Shown piece by piece: positions 17,624 to 26,558 of a stretch of 64,000 nucleotides of DNA. Each line of letters starts with the position of its first letter. Positions within the stretch are counted from its first letter, which is position 1. This DNA comes from Parietichytrium sp. I65-24A (Eukaryota; Sar; Bigyra; Thraustochytrida; Thraustochytriidae): positions 186,001-250,000 of the forward strand of contig BLSF01000058.1 in the NCBI GenBank assembly GCA_012862575.1. Direction: 5' to 3'. The notes beneath the pieces are model-generated. The model was not told the DNA's origin. It saw nothing but the letters and a program-made list of their open reading frames with translations, and searched no databases. Made by a program: the position numbers and the translations under genes.

Positions 17624-20600
17624 ATGACGGAGGAATTTGGGGTGGAGGCTGTGAGTGGGAATGCCGAAGATGACGCGTGGGCGCAGCCTTTTGCGGAAGA
17701 GCTTCGGCAGAATCTTAGCGGCGATGGTAGGAAATCCAACTTCATGCAAGCCTACTGTGTTGGGACGGCGTCTGCTTCGGACAAGATGGATTTGTGCGCC
17801 CTGAATGAATGCGCGGATGCGGACTTGCCGAGGCGAGTGCTGTGCGCTTTGCTAGAGCAGGGGGAGTTTCGCGAGAGGTTACAGATCAATGGACCTGCCG
17901 GGAAAGTGCTCCAGCAACTCTTGCAGCGAAGCTTGCATGAGCAGCGGGAACTCGGAGTGGACTCGTTACGAATTGGGTTTCCGCTGATCGAGTGTGGGGG
18001 CGATGGGAAGAGCGGTGCTGAAAGTAGTTTAAGTCCTTTGGTGCTCTGGAAAGTCAGACTGGAAGCTGGTACGGGCGGCAAGCTGGTTCTCAGTCGCGAG
18101 TGCGACGATCAAGTTGACTTGAACGATATCTTGCGGGAATTTTTGCTAGAAAAACGTGACAGGGACATAACAGCGATACCCAGTGGAAACTCATCGAGCA
18201 ATGGAAATCAGGCATTTCAAAGTGGTGGAAATGGAGGCGCAGGGCAGTACAATTACTCGCCCTTCTCAGTAAATAATTCATATGTTCAGCAACGAGGGTG
18301 GTTCAATGAAGTGGATATCGAGCGTCTAGCTTCAGCTGCAGTCGGAAATGCTACTGCTTCTCAGACCCAAGCCGCGCTAGAGAAAGTCATTCGCAAGAAA
18401 GGTCCCGAGGCAGTTCCGACAAGTCCATCATCGTTCGCTTCATACGACCCAACGGCAAGCGGGAAGAAATCGAAAACCAAGAAGGAGGGGAGGGATCGCA
18501 TTGTGTGGGGCGCAGTTTTGGGCCTGTTTAAGAGTGCCAATGCCTCAGCGTTGAAAGACCTCGAGGCATACATCCGCAAAGGCAACCTCTCCGTGCCCAC
18601 GGAGTCCCTTCTGAGTGAGAGAGATATTGTATACTCAGGCTTGCCGCTGGACCCGAGCCAGTTTGAGGCCATCCAGGCGCTCTCCGAGAAAAAAAATCTT
18701 GTAATTGTGGGTCCGCCAGGCACCGGCAAGTCTCAGACTTTGGCAGGCGTATTGTCTTGCGCTGGCGCAAATGGTCTAAAGACTCTGGTGGTTTGCGAGA
18801 AAACCACCGCATTGGAAATCTTGCAGCGAAAACTCGTAGAGATGCAGTGGAGAAGGTGGACGGGAGAGCGGTTCTGTGCCTTGATCACAAATGTGCAGAG
18901 CCGCGAAGGGGTGATCGCTAAGGCGCTGCAGAATCGCTCCGAGTTGGAACAAACGACCCTTGCGGAGTGCGACGAGGCGCGGCAGAATATTGTGGGCGAA
19001 ATATTTCGTCTGCGCTCCGAGGTAGAGGAGGAGGAATCGAAATTCGCGCGCCAACAAGGCGTCATAAACCAGATTGTGTCCTTCAACATGACTGCTCAAG
19101 ACGCGATTTCTTTTGTTGTCAAGAAAAAGCTCGAAGGTTATTCTGTTCTAAAGATTCCTTCCAATCTCGACCTGCCCAAGAAAATATTTGCCGCAGATCA
19201 CCTGATGATGCTCGACCGTTGCCAGGAAAACATCGGCAAGGATACCATCGAAGCACTCAAGATGGTCAAGCTGAGTCAAATGGGGCAAACTTTCAATCCT
19301 GAAAAGCTGCTTGACGCTGCCACCCAACTCTGCGCCACCATGGAGGGAGAAGTGCAGAAGAGATTCGAGATTGTCAAAGCTGCTAAACAAGCTGTCGAGG
19401 CTGACTTGGAAACTCGTTGTGAAAAGTGGACAAACCACTTCATGGACCTTTCAGCAATGGCGTCTCAAATTTCCAAATTCGACGCGGCAACCGTACAAGC
19501 CTTTGACGCTCCGAGCTGGCTGGATTCGATTCTCGGTCCGTTTTGGGGAAATAAAAGTCTGCGGTACTTTCACAGCGCCCTTCGGAAGGCGAAGGAAAGT
19601 ATTGCCGATCTTAGCAAAGATATGAGCGGCACAGTGTTGCCCACAAACTTTACCCTTTCAAACTTGGACAGAATCGTGGAATGGTGTAAGAAGAAGAAGG
19701 ACGTTGTCATTGCTGAATGTGAGCAAGTGAAAGCCGAGAAAGCCGGGATGTTTTGGTTCGCAAATCAAGAGCAGATCCCCGAGAAATTTAAGGCACAGTA
19801 CAAAGCAGCATCGGACGCAATGGAAGCGATCGCCAAGGCTAGCATCTTCAGCTCGGATCAGTCAATGAAGCTAATACGAGCTGCATTGAATGAGCCGGAG
19901 ATTGACGGGAAAACCACTTTTTATCAGATCAAGAAACTCTTGCTTCCTTTCGCGCGAGAGTCACTCTCTTCATGGCGCAAGGCAGGAGACTCTCTGGAGT
20001 GTCTCTTTGACTTTGGTCTTGGCCAAGACGATGCTGTATTTCACGAGCTCTTGAACAGCAGCTCCGTGCTACGGTGGGGCGAGCGCATTAAGCTTTGTAT
20101 TCTAACCAATGAACTGGAGGCAAAGTGTAAGGGCCTGCTGGCCTCTGATTTCGTTCTCGACAAGCTCAGCGACATGCTGAGCCAGATACAGGCGAACATT
20201 CGCAAGCTTTACTGCATTCAGTGCATCATTAAGATGCACAAAGCAATTAAGGTTTACGAAAACCGTGCCGGCCAAAAGTTTGAACAGCTTTACAATCGCC
20301 CATCCAAAAAGATGAGGAAGAACTCCCTGCGGGAGGTTGTCAAGGAGCTTGATCTGTTCACGGCTTGCTTTCCGGTCGTTTTCTGTACTCCTGAAGTTGC
20401 GAGCATTCTTTTCAAGGCGCGGCACAAATATTTCGACCTTGTGATCGTGGACGAGGCCTCCCAAGCACTGACTCATGACACTTACACGGCTATTTTAAAA
20501 GGCCGCAAAGTGGTCATCGCGGGGGACAACAAACAAATGCCGCCCACGACGCTTTTTGGGGCGGGAGGAAACGCTGATAGAGCGAGTTTACTCGACTTGG

Positions 20601-22699
20601 ACTACGATCTGGGATTCGAGAGTCCTATGGATCCTTCCACAGTGTCCGAGGCTGTCGGATTTTCGAATCGCAATACGAAGGCGTTGAGCCACTTGAGTAA
20701 AAACGCTGCCAATGCCGAGTCCTTGCTGGATTTTGCCACCGACCACTCCTTTGCATTCAAAACCGTGGAGCTCATGTTTCACTACAGATCTTTGGACCCC
20801 GTTCTTATGAACTTCCACTGCTCGGCAATCTACCCAAACTTGTCTTTGTGCCCGAAAGGAGCAGGACCGCCAAGCGCAGATCCGGCAATTGAATTGATCC
20901 AGGCTAACGGTGTCTATCGCGACCAGGCCAACAAAAAAGAAGCCTCTGTGATTTTGGAGCTGCTCGAACGCATAGCTGACAAGTGTTTGAGTCAGGGACT
21001 CTCTATCGCTGTCGCGACCTTCAACGACGTCCAGAAGAAGCTGATTGTCAAGCTCTTAAAGTCGCACCACTCGCTGTTACACCTCTTGAAGCCAAGCAGC
21101 AATTTCTTTGTAAAGAACTTGGAGAACTTGCAGGGCGACGAAGTCGATGTCCTCATTATTGGCACGACGTTTGGACCAAGCGCGAGCGGAACGTTTGCTC
21201 AAAGATTCGGCCGAATCAATTTTCAAGGGCTGGGATACCGTTACCTGAATGTTTTATTCTCGCGAGCGAAGCAAAAGCTGTATCTAGTGACCTCAATTCC
21301 TGAAAAAGAGTACCTCAGCGCAGAGAAAATCATGGATGAAACTGGTGTGTTGAGTGGGGCATCAATGCTGTACGGCTTCCTTGCATACGCGCATGCCGTC
21401 ACCAGCAATGAGCCCGCACGCGTTAGCGCAATCCTCAAGGAGTTCAGATTTGCTTCTGATATTCCAAAGTTTGGGAATGCTGCGCCGATGAGTCGTCTAG
21501 AAAATGTCATCTACCAGCACCTGAAACAGAGGAAGACGCCTCTCTCCGAGGACATCACGCTGTTACCTGGTGAAAGCTCACAAGACATCTTGAGAGGCAT
21601 TGTCGTTCGATTGCATGACCATCGTAGTCTAGTCATTGAGTGCAACGCGCATGAAAGCTCTAGATCATGCCTTCACCGACGTGATGTGTTGAGCAAGTTC
21701 AACTATGATTACTACCATATTTGGCCCGTAAATTGGCTCTTTGATGACCCTCGTAGGGAGTTTGAAAAGCTTCGGGACATCATTAAAGAGCGGCGTTTGC
21801 GTAGTCGATCGGCCGCTGTTGATTCTCGCCGTCCGTCCTTCCAATTTTCGGATCAAATTCCAGACACCCCGGAAAGTCTTGAAGACCGCAAGCGCAAGTC
21901 ATCCAGTCTCTTAGACGCCTTGGATTCAACCAACTCTCAGGAAGAAGGAGTGGACGAAGCGGATTTGGCAAGGGCCAAGTCAAGCAAGCGCGCCAAGATT
22001 GGCGCTTCTGGGCTTGGTGCTGCAAGTGACGATGAACTTGAAGAAGCGGATTCATCAATGTCGAAGGGTAGACGAAGTACCAAATCTACATCATCGACGC
22101 CTCCGCGTCAAAGGATAACGGAAATCGACACTGGTCTCGCAGCAAGCACTTCCAGCGCGGAGAACACCCCGCGTTCGCAAATTGGGGAAATAGAATTTGG
22201 AAAGCCGTACCTTGTCAGATATGGTACCAGACGCAAGTATATTGTATTTTGTCCACTGAGCCATGTTCGTGGGAAGAAGAACATTCTCAAAGGCACCTGT
22301 GGCTCCAAGACAATTAGAGTGAGTTCGGACAGATGCCTTCCTCTTCGTGGCGATGTGCCGATAGAGCAATTTCTGGACAAAGTGGAGTACCAAAAAGCAC
22401 AGCACTTCATGACAGGGCTGGTAAAGAACGAGTTATCTCCCGAAAAGGCTTCAGAGGATATGAAAGACTTGAAAGATGTCAACACGGTGGAAGAACCGCC
22501 TTTGCAACCAACTACACAGAGAGGATCTAAAAAGCGGAAAGAGTCGCAAGTTGCTTCGTACCCGTCTAATCGCCGAAAGGAGAAAACAAAGCAACCACGG
22601 ACTGTATCTGCCAGCTTTTACGATTCGGAAGAAGATGAAAGCTCCGAGTTCAACCAATCTGAGGCCAGTTATGATGAAGACTGGAATTTTAACGATTGA
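17624..22699 (+). CDS. giant SF1 helicase with prokaryote-type DUF4011 and Vsr/MTES_1575-like nuclease fold
   Basis: The protein has 1,691 residues from the ATG at 17624. The N-terminus (about 105-180) ends LSPLVLWKVRLE...DLNDILREFLL, like the DUF4011 domain that precedes helicases in bacteria. Walker A is GPPGTGKSQTLAGVL (about 363), followed by VVCEKTTALEILQRKL. Helical insertions run to about 880. Walker B is LVIVDEASQAL (about 939), then AGDNKQMPPT, FHYRSLDPVL, VATFNDVQKKLI, NLENLQGDEVDVLIIG (about 1165) and LNVLFSRAKQKLYLV (about 1210). Residues 1286-1386 match the plan of Vsr/MTES_1575 endonuclease-like tails (SRLENVIYQHL, SLVIECN, YYHIWPVNWLFDDP). The usual catalytic Asp and the ECD Asp appear replaced, so the nuclease may be inactive. 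A disordered basic linker and an unrecognised globular segment (about 1522-1592) finish the protein. DNA or RNA unwinding is predicted. The cellular role is unknown. Transfer from bacteria is inference. Confidence 0.85.
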   Translation: MTEEFGVEAVSGNAEDDAWAQPFAEELRQNLSGDGRKSNFMQAYCVGTASASDKMDLCALNECADADLPRRVLCALLEQGEFRERLQINGPAGKVLQQLLQRSLHEQRELGVDSLRIGFPLIECGGDGKSGAESSLSPLVLWKVRLEAGTGGKLVLSRECDDQVDLNDILREFLLEKRDRDITAIPSGNSSSNGNQAFQSGGNGGAGQYNYSPFSVNNSYVQQRGWFNEVDIERLASAAVGNATASQTQAALEKVIRKKGPEAVPTSPSSFASYDPTASGKKSKTKKEGRDRIVWGAVLGLFKSANASALKDLEAYIRKGNLSVPTESLLSERDIVYSGLPLDPSQFEAIQALSEKKNLVIVGPPGTGKSQTLAGVLSCAGANGLKTLVVCEKTTALEILQRKLVEMQWRRWTGERFCALITNVQSREGVIAKALQNRSELEQTTLAECDEARQNIVGEIFRLRSEVEEEESKFARQQGVINQIVSFNMTAQDAISFVVKKKLEGYSVLKIPSNLDLPKKIFAADHLMMLDRCQENIGKDTIEALKMVKLSQMGQTFNPEKLLDAATQLCATMEGEVQKRFEIVKAAKQAVEADLETRCEKWTNHFMDLSAMASQISKFDAATVQAFDAPSWLDSILGPFWGNKSLRYFHSALRKAKESIADLSKDMSGTVLPTNFTLSNLDRIVEWCKKKKDVVIAECEQVKAEKAGMFWFANQEQIPEKFKAQYKAASDAMEAIAKASIFSSDQSMKLIRAALNEPEIDGKTTFYQIKKLLLPFARESLSSWRKAGDSLECLFDFGLGQDDAVFHELLNSSSVLRWGERIKLCILTNELEAKCKGLLASDFVLDKLSDMLSQIQANIRKLYCIQCIIKMHKAIKVYENRAGQKFEQLYNRPSKKMRKNSLREVVKELDLFTACFPVVFCTPEVASILFKARHKYFDLVIVDEASQALTHDTYTAILKGRKVVIAGDNKQMPPTTLFGAGGNADRASLLDLDYDLGFESPMDPSTVSEAVGFSNRNTKALSHLSKNAANAESLLDFATDHSFAFKTVELMFHYRSLDPVLMNFHCSAIYPNLSLCPKGAGPPSADPAIELIQANGVYRDQANKKEASVILELLERIADKCLSQGLSIAVATFNDVQKKLIVKLLKSHHSLLHLLKPSSNFFVKNLENLQGDEVDVLIIGTTFGPSASGTFAQRFGRINFQGLGYRYLNVLFSRAKQKLYLVTSIPEKEYLSAEKIMDETGVLSGASMLYGFLAYAHAVTSNEPARVSAILKEFRFASDIPKFGNAAPMSRLENVIYQHLKQRKTPLSEDITLLPGESSQDILRGIVVRLHDHRSLVIECNAHESSRSCLHRRDVLSKFNYDYYHIWPVNWLFDDPRREFEKLRDIIKERRLRSRSAAVDSRRPSFQFSDQIPDTPESLEDRKRKSSSLLDALDSTNSQEEGVDEADLARAKSSKRAKIGASGLGAASDDELEEADSSMSKGRRSTKSTSSTPPRQRITEIDTGLAASTSSAENTPRSQIGEIEFGKPYLVRYGTRRKYIVFCPLSHVRGKKNILKGTCGSKTIRVSSDRCLPLRGDVPIEQFLDKVEYQKAQHFMTGLVKNELSPEKASEDMKDLKDVNTVEEPPLQPTTQRGSKKRKESQVASYPSNRRKEKTKQPRTVSASFYDSEEDESSEFNQSEASYDEDWNFND

Positions 22700-22909
22700 G
22701 CGGCTATTTCAAAAAAGTTTGTCAATTACTGATAGTAAACATAAACAAGTAAAGCTTCTTCTCTAGAGCATTTCGTGCAAAAAGCTTGCGCCGAATTTTA
22801 TGCCCTTTCCTTTCAATTATAAAATTTTAAAAATTTAAAATACTGTTGCATGTTCAAATCATAGATCCTACCCGCAGGCATGAACACTTGGCGAGTGCTG
22901 GCTGCGCAT
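22700..22909. terminator. bidirectional AT-rich 3' region between convergent genes
   Basis: Only 210 bp separates the helicase stop from the WW/ankyrin stop. 22818-22842 is a nearly palindromic A/T run (ATAAAATTTTAAAAATTTAAAAT) that could serve 3'-end processing on both strands. This is inference from position and composition. Confidence 0.4.
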
Positions 22910-25900
22910 TTACAGCTGATTGGCAAGTTCGTGGTGTGTGTTTCTCTGAGATTGCAGCTCGTGATCCGACGGCGGGGCTGGAGGGGCAGAATTTGTGATT
23001 GGCATCGTTGGCTCAAAATCAGCCTCCGAGCCAGAGTCGTCCGCACTGTAGAGTACCTTGCCGAGAAAGCTGGACAACCAACCCCCTTTTGGCTCACTAG
23101 CTTCTTGATGCTTAGTCTCTGGAGGCATCGCCTTGGCAATATCTGCGAGATCGGTTCGGGGCCACTGTGTGGTGGTCCGTGTCCTTCTATACTTATTTGT
23201 AGGACTTGGGGATGCGCTGGTGTCACCTCTCTCGTCCTCGTTCCTCGACTGACTCCTTCTTGAGCTGAAAGGGTTTGGTTCTCCTTGCGCGACTTGTACA
23301 AGTTGTTGTAGAATATCAGACATTTGTCGAAGCGAACGAGACGGGTCTTCCGTCAGCTCGAGTTGAATTCTTGCACAGTCCGCAGGGGTGTACCCTTGCT
23401 CGTTTCTTAAATTTACATCGGCGCCAGCTCGGGTAAGGTATTGCAAGCTCTTCAGATGACCCTTACTGGCCCCGCTCGAAGCGGCTGCGTGAAGGGCGCT
23501 ATCCCCATTTGCGTCGACAATTCCAACTTCAGCACCGCTGTCAAGGAGCATATGAACGAGCGACGAGTTTCCCAATGTACTTGCAAGGTGAAGAGGAGTA
23601 ACCCCTCTGGCGTCTTGGGAATTCACATCAGCGCCGCTATCTAGGAGTATAGAAGCAATGACAACAATTTGGCGTTGCAACGCTTTGTCCTTGTCCCACA
23701 TGAGGCTGCAGCAGCGGTGTAGCATCGTCTCTCCTTCGTCTTCATCACTGAGATGTCCGCTAGCCCTTGCTCCCATTGACAGAGCAGCTTGAACTGCGTT
23801 GGGGTCAATCAAGTCAATAGCCGTTGCTAGCTGAGCGCGCGACGATCGGTTTCCATGATGGGCAGTGGAGGTGGACGGTTGTGGACTGTTCGACTGATCG
23901 TTCTCCGATCCCGGAGAGTAGTCTGGCATGTTGTTCTTCTTCAGAAGAGCCACTTTCGCTGCCCTTTCGAAAAACTTGGCCCAGACTTTACCAACTGTCT
24001 CTGCTTTAGCATCAATTTCTTCTGGGGAGAGCGGCCCTTCAGAATGAGACAAAACGGTGTGTGATGAAGATCCTGCCTCCGCCGCGCTACCCTCATACCA
24101 CTGACTTTCGCCTGTTCTGGAGTTGTAATAATACAAGTGGCCATCCCCGGAATCGTAGAGCTCCCATTCCCCTTCTTCGCAGTTTTTCGAAGTGTCAATT
24201 TTGGAGAGGCCAGAGATGAGCTTGAGTCTCTCGGATTCATCATTTGTTGGGTACCCCTCCAGTCTTTCGTGCTCGTCAAGTTCTTTTCCGCGCAGAGACG
24301 CGGAATCCTTGTGCTCGGTGTCCACTTCGTGATACGAGATACTGTTTTCACCTCCATACTCGGACAACTGTGTGTAGTCGTACTGGCTATGCGAGTCATC
24401 GCCAAACTCATAAGTTGCTAATTCCGGCCTTTGCGTGGCGTGGGTTTCGTACACGGCGAGTTGGCCATGGAGCGAATCGATCTCAGCCTTGGTATTGTAC
24501 AGCTCGGCTTGAAGAGATTCCAACTTGCTCTGCAAATGGTCATTCTCCTTTTGATAAAGTTCGCACTGTCCCTCAGCGTGCATCGCTCTTTCCTTCCAGC
24601 TATCCAGCTCTGCGGTAATTTCAAGCAGCCTTTCTTCCCAGTGTTTTTCAGTCTCCGCATCAAAAAGCGCCTGAACCTCTGCATTATTACAAAGATCGGC
24701 AGCAGTGTCGCCGTTGGAGTTCTTCCACGTCAAGATGAGGTCTCCGTCCACTTTTGCATAGAAAAAAAATTTCACCGCGTCCACGTTTCCATGTTTTGAA
24801 GCAATGTGGAGTGGTGTCTCCTTGTTTTCGTCAAGAATTGGAATTCCCGAGTCAAAGAGCTCGAAAGAGTCCCGGCTTTCTGAGGAGCTACCAAAGTCCG
24901 AGTTGATACAAAGAGCGAGTCCCTTGAGGATTTGCTGAGACCCATTCTGTGCGAAAAAGTGGAGCACGGAACCGTGAGAAATGCTGGAAAACGACCCTGT
25001 CACTCTCGCTCCAAGATTTACCAGGAAATGTACCATGTCTTCAGTGCGTGCGTAGAACAAGCTTGGCCAACCATGCGCGTCTACCGCATTCACATCAATG
25101 CCCGCTCCAACGAGTGCATTCACCTCCGCGAAGCTATTCTGCTCCACGGCGGAGTGCAACTTCTGGATAATTTCGAGGGCCTGCCGAATTAAGATTTGCG
25201 AAACACTCTCAGTTGCTTGGACTTCAGGGACCTGTTCAGCGACAGCAAAGGGGCTATCCCACTGTGAGACCCCTGTCTGGGAGTTGTACCAGTACTTGTC
25301 GCCATTCTCAGTGCAGCATTCCTGCCATTCGCTGTCTTGAGTTGCTTCCTCGGAAGATACTGCAAGTTCTTCTGATTCTGTGGCCGAGTCTTCGTTCCCT
25401 GTTATTTGGCTGTCATTGACGTCGTTTTCTATCAAGGCGTCGTCGGCACATGAATCGCTCCTTTTCTCCAGCGACAAAAGCTCGTCTTCTGCTTTTGGCG
25501 CTTTTATTTTGTCGCCTTCCTTATTTGGCGGATTTCCTTCCTGAGACCGCCACGACTGCGTCCGCCTCACTTCCTCCAGTTTCGTTTCGATCTCCTCCAC
25601 GATGCCTTTCACCGAGCCCTTGTGATCGTTCCCTGCGTCCAGCGCTTCCAAGAGCTCGTGTACTTTTGGCGAGAAAGGAAAAGTGAGCTGCTCTCCGCCG
25701 TTTTTTTCGGGCCCAGCTTGAGTGTCTTTGGTGCTCACGCGCATGCCGTTGGAGTGTACTTCGCCATCTTGCTCCAGCAAAGCTTCCGTGAAACTGTTCT
25801 CAGTGACGCTCCGATCGCTCCGATCGCTCCGATCTTGTTCATCATCTGAGGCATTTTGGGCGCTTTCTTCTCGCTGTACGTCTTCTTCCCAAGCTCGAAG

Positions 25901-25921
25901 CTCCGCGCTGAAGTCCGCCAT
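22910..25921 (-). CDS. WW-ankyrin scaffold protein
   Basis: The protein has 1,003 residues from the ATG at 25919-25921. An acidic, disordered N-terminus is followed by a first WW domain (about 200-228, WQECCTENGDKYWYNSQTG..QWDSP), an ankyrin block (about 250-410, with NKETPLHIASKHGN), a coiled-coil segment (about 410-485), and a second WW domain (about 582-610, WELYDSGDGHLYYYNSRTG..QWYEG). A second ankyrin block (about 707-860, GVTPLHLASTLGN, DSALHAAASSG) and a Ser/Pro-rich tail complete it. WW domains bind proline-rich peptides and ankyrin repeats bind proteins, so an adaptor role is likely. No catalytic domain is visible. DRSDRSDRS near residue 33 comes from a 9-bp tandem repeat (25809-25834). 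It sits head-to-tail upstream of the TPR gene. Confidence 0.85.
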   Translation of the reverse strand: MADFSAELRAWEEDVQREESAQNASDDEQDRSDRSDRSVTENSFTEALLEQDGEVHSNGMRVSTKDTQAGPEKNGGEQLTFPFSPKVHELLEALDAGNDHKGSVKGIVEEIETKLEEVRRTQSWRSQEGNPPNKEGDKIKAPKAEDELLSLEKRSDSCADDALIENDVNDSQITGNEDSATESEELAVSSEEATQDSEWQECCTENGDKYWYNSQTGVSQWDSPFAVAEQVPEVQATESVSQILIRQALEIIQKLHSAVEQNSFAEVNALVGAGIDVNAVDAHGWPSLFYARTEDMVHFLVNLGARVTGSFSSISHGSVLHFFAQNGSQQILKGLALCINSDFGSSSESRDSFELFDSGIPILDENKETPLHIASKHGNVDAVKFFFYAKVDGDLILTWKNSNGDTAADLCNNAEVQALFDAETEKHWEERLLEITAELDSWKERAMHAEGQCELYQKENDHLQSKLESLQAELYNTKAEIDSLHGQLAVYETHATQRPELATYEFGDDSHSQYDYTQLSEYGGENSISYHEVDTEHKDSASLRGKELDEHERLEGYPTNDESERLKLISGLSKIDTSKNCEEGEWELYDSGDGHLYYYNSRTGESQWYEGSAAEAGSSSHTVLSHSEGPLSPEEIDAKAETVGKVWAKFFERAAKVALLKKNNMPDYSPGSENDQSNSPQPSTSTAHHGNRSSRAQLATAIDLIDPNAVQAALSMGARASGHLSDEDEGETMLHRCCSLMWDKDKALQRQIVVIASILLDSGADVNSQDARGVTPLHLASTLGNSSLVHMLLDSGAEVGIVDANGDSALHAAASSGASKGHLKSLQYLTRAGADVNLRNEQGYTPADCARIQLELTEDPSRSLRQMSDILQQLVQVAQGEPNPFSSRRSQSRNEDERGDTSASPSPTNKYRRTRTTTQWPRTDLADIAKAMPPETKHQEASEPKGGWLSSFLGKVLYSADDSGSEADFEPTMPITNSAPPAPPSDHELQSQRNTHHELANQL

Positions 25922-26558
25922 CGCTCACCGTTGCTCGTGTCTTGGTGGCCGCGCTGTTCACATCGGCCAGTCCGGAATCCAAAGAGAGAGATAGAGAGAG
26001 AGATACGCTCGAGTCAGGCAAGTAGATGTGGAGTTAGCTGTGAAGTGTTCCACAGTCCAATCGAGAATACTGACTCTCCTGACTGTGAGTCCTTCCTTCT
26101 CACAACTCATCAACTTGAACTTGAAGCTCTGTAATGCAACGGTCAAAAAATACTAGACGCTCCCAACACAAGGCTACCATGATGGGGTAATCACTGTCAA
26201 TGTGTCAATGTCTGTTCTTTCACTCACTCGATCGATTGACATGTGAATTGAAATTCATTTGACAATTATTTGTTCACGTTCATTGATCTGAAATGAATTC
26301 TGATGAGCTAGTGGGAGGAAGGACGAGGGAAGAAATACGCACAAGGTGTGATTCAACAACTTCAAAGCAAGTGTTGGTGAAGGCGATGTGGGCCGTTGCA
26401 GATGTGCATCGCGCGAATGGATGGATGCACATAAGATTCATTGGAATGAATGTTCTCAGGGACTCACAGAGGAGACAGACGAAGCTGAAGACGGGATCGT
26501 GTGATTGTGTGGTCTTCCTTCCAAGGGGAAAAGATCGATTGGTGAAACACATTATTAT
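25922..26558. other. intergenic between WW/ankyrin and TPR genes
   Basis: Both flanking genes are on the minus strand. 25981-26006 has GAGA repeats. 26195-26300 is rich in CAATG/GATTG words. The open frame 26293-26796 overlaps the TPR gene on the other strand and is a shadow. No gene was seen. Confidence 0.4.
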
